64,000 bases of DNA from Streptomyces griseoviridis (GTDB lineage: Bacteria; Actinomycetota; Actinomycetes; Streptomycetales; Streptomycetaceae), in assembly GCF_005222485.1 (NCBI RefSeq), contig NZ_CP029078.1, positions 2,756,001-2,820,000 on the forward strand, read 5' to 3'. Positions 1 to 8,772 of this stretch are shown here, piece after piece. The position numbers and the translations under genes are program-made. How positions within the stretch are numbered: the stretch's first letter is position 1; each line of letters opens with the position of its first letter. Below the pieces are notes generated by a model. The model was not told where the DNA came from and searched no databases. It saw nothing but the letters and a program-made list of their open reading frames with translations.

Positions 1-214
1 CGCCCACTTCGACGACCTCGCCCGCTCCCTCGTGTCCGGGCACGAACGGCGCGGGCTGCGGCAGCACCCCGCTCATCGCCGACAGGTCCGAGTGGCACAG
101 GCCGGTGGCCCGGACCCTGATCCGCACCCGGCCGGGCCCGAAGCCCACCGCCTCGACGTCGTCGAGGATCTCCAGCTTGTCCTGGCCGATCTCGTGCAGT
201 ACGGCTGCGCGCAT
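1..214 (-). CDS. Zinc-dependent alcohol dehydrogenase, N-terminal part (runs off the left edge)
   Basis: Only the first 71 residues are present. They read as the GroES-like N-terminal domain of a medium-chain Zn alcohol dehydrogenase: GLCHSDL with Cys40 as expected zinc ligand, then GHEGAGEV with His61 and Glu62. Enzymes of this family oxidise alcohols with NAD(P). The ATG at 214 follows a GAGGGGAG ribosome site. The MaoC hydratase ends 93 bp upstream on the same strand, so the two may be co-transcribed, but the gap holds a 21-bp repeat array that suggests separate control. Physiological substrate is not visible; a role in lipid or steroid oxidation is inferred only from the neighbour. Confidence 0.85.
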   Translation of the reverse strand, partial: MRAAVLHEIGQDKLEILDDVEAVGFGPGRVRIRVRATGLCHSDLSAMSGVLPQPAPFVPGHEGAGEVVEVG

Positions 215-227
215 GCTGCGGCTCCCC

Positions 228-290
228 TCAACTGCCTTCTGGGTCACATCAACTGCTCACTCGGGCACATCAACTGGGCACTGCGTCACA
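228..290. repeat. Three tandem 21-bp direct repeats upstream of the alcohol dehydrogenase
   Basis: Three units start at 228, 249 and 270. Each begins TCAACTG and ends G(T/G)CACA or GGCACA, and a degenerate fourth follows (TCGGTTG at 291). The period of 21 bp is two helical turns, so equivalent bases face the same side of the DNA. The array ends 14 bp before the start codon at 214 and covers the likely promoter. It looks like a set of iterated operator sites for an unidentified regulator. No coding function is apparent. Confidence 0.7.
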
Positions 291-307
291 TCGGTTGTCC
301 GGCCGGA

Positions 308-1168
308 TCAGGTGTGTTCGACGACGGTGTCGGCGAGGACGGGCGCGTCGTCGCGGTCCGCCGCGCTCACCGCCACCCGCACCGAGCCGCCGCCTTGCCG
401 CCACATGCGCGTCCGCAGCGTCTCGCCGGGGAAGACCACGCCGGCGAAGCGGGCGGTGTAGTGGCGCACCCGGGCGGGGTCGCCGTCCAGCAGGGTGTCC
501 ACGACCGCCTTGAGCGTCATGCCGTAGGTGCACAGGCCGTGCAGGATGGGGCGTTCGAAGCCGGCACGGGCGGCGAACTCGGGGTCGGCGTGCAGCGGGT
601 TCCAGTCGCCCGACAGGCGGTAGAGCAGCGCCTGGTCCTCGCGAACCCGGCGCTCCAGGGTGCGGTCGGGTGGTCCTGTGGGCGGTTCGAGGCGGGTCGA
701 GGGGCCGCGGTCGCCGCCCCAGCCGCCCTCGCCGCGAACGAAGATCTGGGCGTCGTTGGTCCACAACGGGCCCTGCCCGTCACTGACTTCGGTGCGCATG
801 ACGAGGACGGCCGCCTTGCCCTTGTCGTAGACGGCGGCGATCCCGCCGGTGGCGGTGGCGGTGCCCTCGGCCGGGAGCGGGCGGTGCAGGGTGAGGCTCT
901 GCCCGCCGTGCAGGACGCGGGCGAGGTCGACGTCGACGCCTGGCACGGAGAGGCCGCTGATCACTCCGGGTGATCCGCTGCCGGCGACGGTGGCGAAGCT
1001 CGGCAGGACGTGCAGCCGGGACTCCAGGGTGTAGCGCAGCTCGCCGGGGTCGGTGGCGGGCGTCCCGGCGCCGAGGCCGAGGTGGTACAGCAGGACGTCC
1101 TTGCGGGTCCAGGTGATCTCGCCGGTCCTGGGTTCGGCGGCGAGGGCCTTTGCTGCGTCGATGGGCAT
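308..1168 (-). CDS. MaoC-like (R)-specific enoyl-CoA hydratase, Rv3538-like
   Basis: 286 aa, a double hot-dog hydratase. The N-terminal half (about 15-150) is the degenerate hot dog. The C-terminal half carries the hydratase-2 signature LSGDWNPLH with Asp188 and His193 as the expected catalytic pair, followed by RPILHGLCTYG. The family hydrates 2-enoyl-CoA during beta-oxidation. By recalled sequence the protein closely resembles Mycobacterium tuberculosis Rv3538, a hydratase of the cholesterol (KstR) regulon, including the TWTRKDVLLYHLGLGAG-type start. The upstream region holds a KstR-type site and a second palindrome. Steroid side-chain substrate is inferred, not shown. Confidence 0.9.
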   Translation of the reverse strand: MPIDAAKALAAEPRTGEITWTRKDVLLYHLGLGAGTPATDPGELRYTLESRLHVLPSFATVAGSGSPGVISGLSVPGVDVDLARVLHGGQSLTLHRPLPAEGTATATGGIAAVYDKGKAAVLVMRTEVSDGQGPLWTNDAQIFVRGEGGWGGDRGPSTRLEPPTGPPDRTLERRVREDQALLYRLSGDWNPLHADPEFAARAGFERPILHGLCTYGMTLKAVVDTLLDGDPARVRHYTARFAGVVFPGETLRTRMWRQGGGSVRVAVSAADRDDAPVLADTVVEHT

Positions 1169-1260
1169 ACGGCTCCTGACAGTCGCGGTGGTCGGACGCT
1201 TGAAGACCTCGGCACGGCCGTCCGCACCGTCGGTCGCACCGAGGTCGCCACGGGCCGACC

Positions 1261-1274
1261 TAGAACGCGTTCCA
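1261..1274. promoter_or_regulatory. KstR-type operator upstream of the MaoC hydratase
   Basis: TAGAACGCGTTCCA fits the known actinobacterial KstR consensus TnnAACnnGTTnnA at every fixed position. It extends to a near-perfect 16-bp inverted repeat, cTAGAACG/CGTTCCAg. It lies 93 bp upstream of the hydratase start. A KstR-like regulator gene is encoded at 31560. Confidence 0.7.
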
Positions 1275-1321
1275 GTCCGGCGCCCCCTGTATAGCCGAGC
1301 GTCCCCTACTTGTGAAGGCTA

Positions 1322-1336
1322 CTGACGACCCGTCAG
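1322..1336. promoter_or_regulatory. 15-bp palindrome CTGACG-N3-CGTCAG (shared motif, copy 1)
   Basis: CTGACGACCCGTCAG has perfect 6-bp arms around a 3-bp centre. Four related copies lie upstream of other genes in this window (8652, 25690, 33941, 43981), three of them before steroid-type catabolic genes. The size and symmetry suit a dimeric TetR-family operator. The binding protein is unknown. Confidence 0.65.
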
Positions 1337-1399
1337 GTCCGTTCGGGGGTCGTCACATCCGGGGCACGCGACACACGGCACTCCGCGCGCCGGGACCAC

Positions 1400-1452
1400 G
1401 GGACCCGTGACGGTCCCGGTGTCCTGGGCCCGGGACCCGTGACATTTGTCCC
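1400..1452. promoter_or_regulatory. Paired GGGAC...GTCCC inverted repeats before the sensor kinase
   Basis: GGGACCCGTGAC occurs at 1400-1411 and again at 1432-1443, 32 bp apart. Each copy is followed by GTCCC, giving two inverted repeats (1400-1416 and 1432-1452). They lie about 160-215 bp upstream of the kinase start and could be operators for it. Otherwise the 1169-1614 intergenic region shows only the two motifs listed above. Confidence 0.3.
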
Positions 1453-1614
1453 GGCGGAGTCCGTACATGCGGATCTGCCGTGCGCGGCGTCCCGTTCCGT
1501 AGCGTCGACGGTACGACACAGCGGCTCGGCGGACGGATACGGCCGTCGCCCGCCACCCGGTGCGAGGGTGATCACACCGCCGGTCCCTCGGGACCGTCCG
1601 AACGGAGCGAGGAC

Positions 1615-3006
1615 ATGTCCAGGATGCGAGGACTCACCGACCGGCTGGCCCGGGGGCGCGCGGAGCGGACCGCACGGCGGGCCGCCATGCGCGCCGACCT
1701 GCGGGCCTTCCGCACGGCGCGCAAGCGGGCGCGGGCCACCGGGGAGCCGGTCCAGGACCCGGGGCCACCGCCGACCGCGTTCTCGCTGCTGCCGTGGCTG
1801 TTGATGGGGATGGGCGCCTTCTCCAACCTGTTCCAGGGGCAGACCCCGAACCCGTGGATCGGCGGCATCGGTCTGCTGGTCTTCAACTCGCTCTACGTCT
1901 CGGTGGCTTTCCGCGCCTTCGACAGGGAGCGCCGCGAGAAGCTGTCGACGCGGCTCTGCCTGGTGGTGATGGGCCTGGTCACCTGCGGGCTGGCGATCGG
2001 CTACGGCGGGAGCTGGCTGTACTTCTTCCCGCTGCTCGGCCTCGCCACCGGCGCGGTGCTGCGCGGCCCCCACCTGGGTCGGGTCGGCCTCGCGCTGACC
2101 GCGCTCGCGGCGGCGGTGTCGGCGTACCGGGCGGGCTGGGACGCGGTGAACATCGCCTACGGCACGTTCCTCTCGACGATGGTGACGGCCGCGATCCTCT
2201 CCCTCTCCGAGGCCGTCCGCGAACTGCACGCGGCCCGCGAGAAGTTGGCCAGGTAGGCGGTGGAGAGGGAGCGGCTGCGGTTCTCCCGCGATCTGCACGA
2301 CCTGCTCGGGCACACGATGTCGGTGATCGTGGTGAAGTCGGAGGCGGCCAGACGGCTCGCCCCGCGCGATCTGGACGCGGCCCTCGCGCAGATCACCGAC
2401 ATCGAGTCGGTGGGCCGGCAGGCGCTCACCGAGATCCGGGAGGCCGTCACCGGGTACCGGGAGGGCAGCCTCGCGACGGAGCTGGAGTCGGCGTGTTCCG
2501 CGCTGCGCGCCGCCGGGGTGGCGCCGGTGGTGACCCGCTCGGGCGAGCCGCTCTCCCCGCAGTCCGAGGCGCTGCTCGGCTGGGTGGTGCGGGAGGCCGT
2601 CACCAATGTGGTCAGGCACAGCGGCGCGAGCCTCTGCGAGATCACCCTGACCGGCCGCGCCGAACGGGTCAGGCTCACCGTCACGGACAACGGCTCGGGC
2701 CCGGCGCCGGAACCGGCCGCGCCGTCCGCACCGTCCGCACCGTGCGCGCCGTCCGCACCGGCCGCGGCTGGCGGTCCCGCCGCGCACGGCGGGACCGGTC
2801 TGAAGGGGCTGACCGAGCGCCTCGCGGCGGCGGGCGGCTCCCTGACGGCGGGCCCGTCGCCGCGCGGCGGCTTCACGGTCACCGCGGAACTCCCGCTGGA
2901 GAGCGGCGACACTCCCGGACCCGGCCCCGGACCTGGAGCGGGACCTGGAGCGGGACCTGGACCCGCAGCGGGACCCGGAGCGGCTACGGCGCCCAGGGCG
3001 CGCTGA
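1615..3006 (+). pseudogene. Sensor histidine kinase (HisKA_3/DesK type) interrupted by an in-frame TAG
   Basis: Start ATG 1615 follows GGAGCGAGGA. The first 213 codons give a basic N-terminus and about six membrane segments, ending REKLAR at a TAG (2254-2256). The same frame continues directly as AVERERLRFSRDLHDLLGH, the normal H-box (phosphorylated His) of this family, then an ATPase domain with VVREAVTNVVRHS (N-box) and TDNGSG. One T-to-A change (TTG to TAG) would explain the break. A GTG at 2260 could restart the catalytic half, but its ribosome site is weak. The C-terminus is a Gly/Pro-rich repeat tail overlapping the arabinofuranosidase by 23 bp. The likely partner regulator is at 5083. 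I favour a nonsense pseudogene; sequencing error or split expression are alternatives. Confidence 0.8.
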
Positions 3007-4528
3007 CCGCCCAACTCACGTCGTCCGCCCAGGACGTCGCGCTGTCCCAGGCGTTGGAGCCGCCGTCGCTCGCGATGTAGACGCCCAGGTCGTAGTGGCG
3101 CAGATAGCGCGTCGGATAGTTGTAGGAGGCGAACGAGGTGCCGGTGCCGCTCCGTCCCGCCGTCGGGCAGAACGTCGCGTCGGCTCTGAACTGGGCGGTC
3201 CCGTCCATGGGTTGGCGCAGCAGCGCGAAGTTGTAGTGCCGCAGGAAGTCGCCGGGGTAGTTGCGCGACTCGAAGGAGACGCAGGAGCCGCCGGCCAGAC
3301 CGCGACGGACGATCCAGGTGGCGTCGTTCCTGTCGAGCACCGAACTGGCTGACGTGATCGGGGAGATGGCCGCCGCGTTGTTCTGGTGCCGTACGTAGTC
3401 GGTGGAGCAGCACGCGGTGGTGGCGCGCAGCGAGATCTCGGAGGCGGGCGTCAGGGTTCCCGTGGCGCCGGTGGCACCGCCGTAGCCGACGGAGACGATG
3501 TTGGACTGCACGGCGTCGTCGGCCGCGTCCGTCGGGATGCCGGAGGTCATGACGCCCTCGAAGAAAGAGCCGATGGAGCCGTTGCTGTTGTCGCCGCCGG
3601 TGCCCAGGACGATGGCGCCCTCCTGGTGCATGGGGCTGTATCCGCCGCCGTTCACGGCGGGTTCACCACCGGAGTAGGTGGTGGTGAGGGAACCCGACTG
3701 GGCGTTGCCGTATTTCAGCGCGAAATAGTTCTGCCCGTTGTTCTTCAGCAGCGCGGTGACGAACGGCAGGGCGCCGGTTCCGGTGTTCGCGGTGTTCTTG
3801 CTGTAGCCGGAGTCGGACTGGAACAGCCCGTTCTCCAGGTCGGCCTGGACCCACGGTCCCTGTCCGTAGCAGGGCGAGAACCAGCACTCGGTGCCGAAGT
3901 TGATGGCGTCCATGTGGCCGTTGCCTGTGTCCTTGTTGTTCGTCTCGGCGTTGCCGTAGTCGAAGCAGCAGGAGCCGTTGACGTGGGTTCCGGAGGTGAC
4001 CATGTACATCCCCTCGGCGGCGCCGCCCACGGCCACGCCCGAGGTGGAGTTGTCGCGGTAGCCCATCCCCGCCGAGATCTCCAGGCCGTAGACCTGGTGG
4101 CCGCCCGCGGTGACCGGCAGGGCGTCCGCGGGGGCGCCCACGTCGGCGGCGCCCGCCCCGCCCGCGCCCTCGACGGTGAGGTCGTTGTGGCGCGTCGACT
4201 GGTCGTAGATCTTGGTGATGACGCAGGTGGTGCCCGCGCAGAAGGAGTCCTGGGTGGCCGCGTCGGCGTATCCGCCGGTGGCCAGCGGGCCGACGTCGGT
4301 GGTGGCGCTGTCGGAGGCGCGCCGCACCTGGTAGAAGGGGCCGCCGTAGGAGGCGTAGAGCGCGCGGGCGAGGCTGTGCGCGGCGACGCACGGGGTGCCG
4401 GCGGTGGCGTAGACATCGCAGGGCAGCGCGGAGGCGGCCTGCGCCTGGGGAACGCCGACGGCGAGCGCGAGGACGGTGACCAGCGCCGAGAACGCGGCCA
4501 GGAGGGCGGTTCTGAGTCTGAGGAGCAC
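2984..4528 (-). CDS. abfB: Secreted alpha-L-arabinofuranosidase, GH54 plus CBM42 (AbfB type)
   Basis: 514 aa from GTG 4528, chosen because GGAAGAGG lies just upstream; an earlier in-frame GTG at 4573 lacks one. A signal peptide (LRLRTALLAAF... ending PQAQA) precedes the mature start ASALPCDVYATAG. The catalytic part carries NFGTECW and GTGGDNSNGS, matching the GH54 regions with the nucleophile Glu and acid/base Asp. From about residue 365 a beta-trefoil with YVRHQN, DFLRHYNF and RYLRHYDL repeats is the CBM42 arabinose-binding module. It releases arabinose side chains from plant polysaccharides. It sits convergent to the broken kinase and separates it from its probable response regulator. Confidence 0.92.
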   Translation of the reverse strand: MLLRLRTALLAAFSALVTVLALAVGVPQAQAASALPCDVYATAGTPCVAAHSLARALYASYGGPFYQVRRASDSATTDVGPLATGGYADAATQDSFCAGTTCVITKIYDQSTRHNDLTVEGAGGAGAADVGAPADALPVTAGGHQVYGLEISAGMGYRDNSTSGVAVGGAAEGMYMVTSGTHVNGSCCFDYGNAETNNKDTGNGHMDAINFGTECWFSPCYGQGPWVQADLENGLFQSDSGYSKNTANTGTGALPFVTALLKNNGQNYFALKYGNAQSGSLTTTYSGGEPAVNGGGYSPMHQEGAIVLGTGGDNSNGSIGSFFEGVMTSGIPTDAADDAVQSNIVSVGYGGATGATGTLTPASEISLRATTACCSTDYVRHQNNAAAISPITSASSVLDRNDATWIVRRGLAGGSCVSFESRNYPGDFLRHYNFALLRQPMDGTAQFRADATFCPTAGRSGTGTSFASYNYPTRYLRHYDLGVYIASDGGSNAWDSATSWADDVSWAVSAPWAP

Positions 4529-5082
4529 GGGGACCTCTTCCGTTCCTGGTGGGGCAGTGCGGGGACAGATCACGACGTCCGGTATCTCGGACGTCGTTCG
4601 ACCAGAGGCCGATACGTGCGGAACGCGCGGACGTGCCGGACGCGCGGAACATGCGAAACAGGCGAAACGTCGGAACGTCGGAACGTCGGAAATGGCGGCG
4701 GCCGACGAATCCGTCCGCCGACCGAGACACCGACCCGAATACCCACCGGAACTCCGACCCCGAACTCTGGCCTTGGACTCCGGACTTGAACTCCGGACCG
4801 GAAATCAGGACCAGAACCCCGAACCGGAAACCCGAACCGGAAATCCGGCTCAGCACTCCGACTCAGCAATGCGAATCGACACTCCGACCGAAATGCCGAA
4901 CAACACCGAGAAGCGAGGTGCGTGAGAATGTCCGAGCGCGGCGCCCGGGAAAGGCAGCGGGTGAACTCCGGGCGCCGTGGCGATTGTTGGGCCGTGCCGC
5001 AGGACCGTCAAGACGCGCGGAACCGAACCAGGGCGAGTCTTTAACCGCGTACGACGAGCCGAACGCGGCCTACCCTGGTGGC
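4529..5082. other. Non-coding region with degenerate short repeats
   Basis: No credible gene. From about 4665 to 4690 CGGAACGT repeats in tandem. From about 4740 to 4910 short units of the type CCGGAACTCCGG or CCGAACCGGAAA recur, with lower GC than the flanks. The start of the response regulator is preceded by TACCCT at 5071-5076, a plausible -10 box. The region contains the arabinofuranosidase promoter but no clear operator. Confidence 0.5.
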
Positions 5083-5724
5083 GTGAACGAGATGCCCCGG
5101 GACCGTCGGCCGGCGAAGAACGTGCGGGTCCTGCTCGCCGAGGACCAGGGGATGATGCGGGGCGCGCTCGCCCTGCTGCTCGGCATGGAGCCCGACATCG
5201 AGGTCGTGGCCCAACTGGGCCGGGGTGACACCATCCTGGACACCGCCCTCACCCACCGCCCCGACGTCGCCCTGCTGGACATCGAACTGCCCGGCATGAG
5301 CGGCCTCGACGCGGCGGCGCTGCTGCGCGCGGAGGTCCCGGACTGCCGAGTGCTGATCCTGACCACCTTCGGCCGCCCCGGCTATCTGCGCCGGGCCATG
5401 GAGGCAGGGGCCGCGGGGTTCCTGGTGAAGGACGGTCCGGTGGAGGAGCTGGCCGCGGCGATCCGCAGGGTCCTGACCGGCGAGACGGTGATCGACCCGG
5501 CGCTGGCCGCCGCCGCGCTCAGCGCGGGCCCGAACCCCCTCACGCCCCGCGAGTGCGACGTGCTCGACGCGTCGGCGGACGGCGCGACGGTCGCGGACGT
5601 CGCGGTCCGGCTGCGGCTGTCCGAGTCGACGGTCCGCAACTACCTGTCGTCGGCGATCGGCAAGACGGGCACCCGCAACCGCACGGAGGCCCTGCGCGAG
5701 GCCCGCACCCGCGGCTGGCTCTGA
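5083..5724 (+). CDS. NarL/LuxR-family response regulator
   Basis: 213 aa. Receiver domain with acidic pair Glu20-Asp21, phosphoacceptor Asp66 in ALLDIELPG, the conserved Thr in LILTTFG and Lys in FLVKDGP. The C-terminus (about 150-205) is a LuxR HTH: LTPRECDVL, then LSESTVRNYLSSAIGKTGTRNR. Likely partner of the HisKA_3 kinase at 1615, normally its direct neighbour in Streptomyces. GTG 5083 lies seven bases after a TACCCT -10-like box, so the mRNA could be leaderless; ATG 5092 is an alternative start. Confidence 0.92.
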   Translation: MNEMPRDRRPAKNVRVLLAEDQGMMRGALALLLGMEPDIEVVAQLGRGDTILDTALTHRPDVALLDIELPGMSGLDAAALLRAEVPDCRVLILTTFGRPGYLRRAMEAGAAGFLVKDGPVEELAAAIRRVLTGETVIDPALAAAALSAGPNPLTPRECDVLDASADGATVADVAVRLRLSESTVRNYLSSAIGKTGTRNRTEALREARTRGWL

Positions 5725-5756
5725 CCCGCCCGCAGCCGCCAGACCCGTCAGACCCG

Positions 5757-7262
5757 TCAGACCTCCCTGGACGTGGCTTCCGTGGACGTGGGCTCCGCGG
5801 ACGTGGGCTCCGCGGGCGTGACCTTCGTGGGCGTGGACCTCGTCCGTCCGCCCGGCAGCCACAGCGCCATCAGTACCACCCCGGCGAGCAGCACCCCCGC
5901 GCTGGTCCTGAACACCAGCGCGTAGCCCTCCGTCATCGCCTGGCCGGTGGTGCTCGACCCGGTGCGGGCCGCCGCGATCGTCGACATCACCGCGAGGCCC
6001 AGTGAACCGCCCATCGTGCGGGAGGTGTTGATGAGTCCGGAGACCAGGCCCGCCTCGCCGGGCGCCGCGCGGGAGGTGGCGAGCGCGGCCAGCGGGGTCG
6101 CCGTCAGGCCCGCGCCCAGCATCATCAGGACGCCGGGGAACATGATCTCGGTGAGGTAGTCGCCCCGCGGGGTCATCGCCGACTGCCAGGCGAACCCGCT
6201 CGCCGCGATCAGCGTGCCGGTCACCGCGACCGCGCGGGCGCCGAACCGGGGCAGGAAGCGGGGCGCGGACTTGGAGCCGATGAGCACCGCGAGGGAGCTG
6301 GGGATCAGCGCGAGGCCGGCCTCGAGCGGGCTGTAGCCGAGGACGTTCTGCGCGTACAGGGTCATGAAGTACCACATGCAGAACATCGCGGACCCGCTGA
6401 GGAACATCGCCGCGTTCGCCGAGGAGACCGCCCGCGCCCTGAACAGTCCCAGCGGCATCAGCGGGGCCGTCGTCCTGGCCTCGACCAGCAGGAAGAGGCC
6501 GATCAGCGCGAGCCCGGCGGCCAGCGGCAGCAGGGTGGCCGCCGCCGTCCAGCCCGCCGCCTCGGTCTGCGAGATGCCGTAGGCGAGGGTGGCGAGCCCG
6601 GAGGTGACGAGGACCGCGCCGGGCAGGTCGAGGCGGCGTCCCGCGCCGTTGCGGCTCTCCGGCAGCCAGCGCAGCGAGCAGACGAGGACGACGGCGCCGA
6701 CGGGCACGTTGATCAGCAGCACCCAGCGCCAGGACAGAGCGTCCACCAGGAGCCCGCCGACGAGTCCGCCCGCAGCGCCGCCGCCCGCGCCGACCGCCGT
6801 CCAGGTGGCTATGGCCCGCGCCCGTGCGGCGCCCTCGGGGACGGCGGCCGTGAGGATGGTCAGTGTCGAGGGGGCGAGGACGGCGGCGCCGAGCCCCTGC
6901 ACCGCCCGCGCGATCAGCAGTTCGGGGCCTTCCTGGGCGAGGCCGCCGCCCAGCGAGGCCAGCGTGAACAGGCCGAGCCCGACGAGGAACATCAGCTTCC
7001 GCCCGTACAGGTCGCCCGCCCGGCCGCCGAGCAGCATGAACCCGGCGAAGGCGATGGCGTAGCCGTTCACGACCCATTGCAGGCCCTGGGCGCTCAGACC
7101 CAGGTCGGTGCGCATCGACGGCAGCGCCACGTTGACGACGGACACGTCGAGGACGACGAGGAACTGTCCGGCGCAGGCGAGCGCCACGACCAGCCAGGTG
7201 GGGGGTGGGGTGCGGGCGGGCAGGCGGCGGGTGGCGTCAGTGGCTTCGAGCATGACGGTCAT
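5757..7262 (-). CDS. DHA2-family MFS drug exporter (EmrB/QacA type)
   Basis: 501 aa from ATG 7262 (ATG 7253 also possible). About 14 membrane helices. Motif A-like GGRAGDLYGRKLMF lies after helix 2, and motif C-like LGPxxGG is represented by AGGGAAGGLVGG. The N-terminus has the family start VVALACAGQFLVVLDVSVVNVALP with the Asp of motif D1. The C-terminal tail has short Thr/Pro/Glu repeats (PTSAEPTSTEATS). Proton-driven export of hydrophobic compounds is expected; the substrate is not predictable. It converges on the response regulator with 32 bp between, and no linked regulator is evident. Confidence 0.9.
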   Translation of the reverse strand: MTVMLEATDATRRLPARTPPPTWLVVALACAGQFLVVLDVSVVNVALPSMRTDLGLSAQGLQWVVNGYAIAFAGFMLLGGRAGDLYGRKLMFLVGLGLFTLASLGGGLAQEGPELLIARAVQGLGAAVLAPSTLTILTAAVPEGAARARAIATWTAVGAGGGAAGGLVGGLLVDALSWRWVLLINVPVGAVVLVCSLRWLPESRNGAGRRLDLPGAVLVTSGLATLAYGISQTEAAGWTAAATLLPLAAGLALIGLFLLVEARTTAPLMPLGLFRARAVSSANAAMFLSGSAMFCMWYFMTLYAQNVLGYSPLEAGLALIPSSLAVLIGSKSAPRFLPRFGARAVAVTGTLIAASGFAWQSAMTPRGDYLTEIMFPGVLMMLGAGLTATPLAALATSRAAPGEAGLVSGLINTSRTMGGSLGLAVMSTIAAARTGSSTTGQAMTEGYALVFRTSAGVLLAGVVLMALWLPGGRTRSTPTKVTPAEPTSAEPTSTEATSREV

Positions 7263-7514
7263 GTTCCCATCGCGGGCGGCGGGCCCGACATAGGATTTTC
7301 GCCCGACCAGGACCGAGCCGCGCGGCCTAGGACGCCCGGCCGACGGCACCTGAACCCCTCCGGACAGGGTCACCATGGCCGCCCCGCCCCGCCCGATGCT
7401 GCCCGCGAGCCCGACCCGCGCGCCGGGGACGTCCGATGCCCCATTGTGATGCACGGGTGTACAACCCCGTGCGGGTGGCGGCTGTCTGTAAGGCGCTGGA
7501 GGGAGGTGCCTCCG

Positions 7515-8309
7515 GTGCCTTTCCGTCACGAGATTGGGGATCCGGTGGGGAAGCAGATCTGGAGAGTCGTCGTAGCCGGTGGTGCGGCGGCGGTGTTCAC
7601 GTCCGTGGCCGCGGCGCCGGCCGGGGCGGCCGAGGGCGGGGTCTCGTTCTCCCGTGTCCAGGTGAACGGCGGCAAGCCGATCGTGATCGGGGTGTCGAAC
7701 GAGGTCGCGGCGCCCGCCTCCTTCCGGATAACGACCACGCACAGGTGGAAGTGGCCGGCGGTGTTCCTGTACCGCGGTGGTACGGACGATCGGCTGTGGC
7801 ACGCCATCGAGACGAGCGACTGCCTCAAGGTGGGCTCGGGCGTCTGCGACATCAACGAGACGATGTACTTCGACCCGAGCGTGTGGGACATGCGCAACAG
7901 CGAGGCGGGGGCCTGGAAGGTCGCGGCCGAGGTGCACTTCGAGGGTGGCGGCGGTGACATCGACGACAAGGGTCTTACGGTCCAGGTCAAGCGCAACTCC
8001 CGGCTGACCGTCAACGCCTCGCCCGAACCGGTGTCCAAGGGCAGGACCATCACCGTGACCGGGAAGGTCACGCGCGCCAACTGGGAAACCCGGAAGTACG
8101 CCTCCTACGCGGGCCGCCAGGTGAGCCTTCAGTTCAAGGCCGCCGGCACCGCCTCGTACACCACGGTGAAGAAGGTGTACGCGAACAACTCGGGTGCCCT
8201 GAGGACGACCGTGAAGGCCGCCAAGACGGGAACGTGGCGCTGGGCGTACTACGGCAACACCACCACCGGGCCGTCGACGTCGACCGGGGACAACGTCGTC
8301 GTCAAGTGA
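7515..8309 (+). CDS. Secreted protein with Ig-like C-terminal domain, function unknown
   Basis: 264 aa. GTG 7515 is chosen because GGAGGGAGG ends eight bases upstream; GTG 7506 and 7545 are alternatives. A signal peptide (IWRVVVAGGAAAVFTSVAAAPAGA) is followed by a roughly 110-residue domain with one Cys pair (SDCLKVGSGVC). The C-terminal 90 residues resemble a bacterial Ig-like fold (ASPEPVSKGRTITVTGKV... YGNTTTGPSTS). Such modules are common in exported Streptomyces proteins of unknown role. The stretch before it, 7263-7514, shows no other gene. Confidence 0.7.
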   Translation: MPFRHEIGDPVGKQIWRVVVAGGAAAVFTSVAAAPAGAAEGGVSFSRVQVNGGKPIVIGVSNEVAAPASFRITTTHRWKWPAVFLYRGGTDDRLWHAIETSDCLKVGSGVCDINETMYFDPSVWDMRNSEAGAWKVAAEVHFEGGGGDIDDKGLTVQVKRNSRLTVNASPEPVSKGRTITVTGKVTRANWETRKYASYAGRQVSLQFKAAGTASYTTVKKVYANNSGALRTTVKAAKTGTWRWAYYGNTTTGPSTSTGDNVVVK

Positions 8310-8349
8310 GGTCCGCGGCGCGGGCGGACCGGTGGGGGCGGAGCAGCCG

Positions 8350-8412
8350 GTGACGGCTGCGACGGCAGAGGTGACGGCCGCGACGCCAGAGGTGACGGCT
8401 GCGACGGTAGAG
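8350..8412. repeat. Three 21-bp tandem repeats downstream of the secreted protein
   Basis: Units start at 8350, 8371 and 8392, each GTGACGGC(T/C)GCGACG followed by GCAGAG, CCAGAG or GTAGAG. In one plus frame they read as a repeated AEVTAAT peptide, but no start or ribosome site supports a gene. An 11-base C run follows at 8446-8456. The rest of 8310-8772 holds the palindrome at 8652 and the promoter of the next transporter. Confidence 0.6.
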
Positions 8413-8651
8413 GTGCCGGGTCTGCCGCGATCGTGGCGGCCCGAGCCCCCCCCCCCGCCGCTCCCGAGATAACCGGTATGCGCCTCCCCGGCCGATCTCC
8501 TCAGAGCCACGGGTCAGAAGGTCGACGCAGCGGGAGACAGAGTTCAACGTCTGTTGTTCATGTCGCGGACGGGGGTCCCGGTGAGACCCAGCTCACTCGC
8601 AGCCGGGAAAGCGGAACGCGTTGCAGCAGCGCGCCAGGGCCGATGGCCTGA

Positions 8652-8666
8652 CTGACGGAACATCAG
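8652..8666. promoter_or_regulatory. Palindrome CTGACG-N3-CATCAG (shared motif, copy 2)
   Basis: CTGACGGAACATCAG has one mismatch between its arms. It lies 107 bp upstream of the MFS transporter start at 8773. This is the only copy in front of a gene with no obvious steroid or lipid-catabolic family assignment, which hints that the exporter may belong to the same regulon. Confidence 0.5.
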
Positions 8667-8772
8667 TTCCCCATGGTGTGGTCAAGAATCCGTTAGAGGC
8701 CCGAAGCAACGGAATAGTTGCCCGTGCATACGAGGTTTACCCGGCACTTAACCCCACGGGAGGCCTCAACCC

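Noticed and set aside
8350..8412. CRISPR-like repeat array
   Set aside because: Repeats are directly adjacent with no spacers and no cas genes are present.
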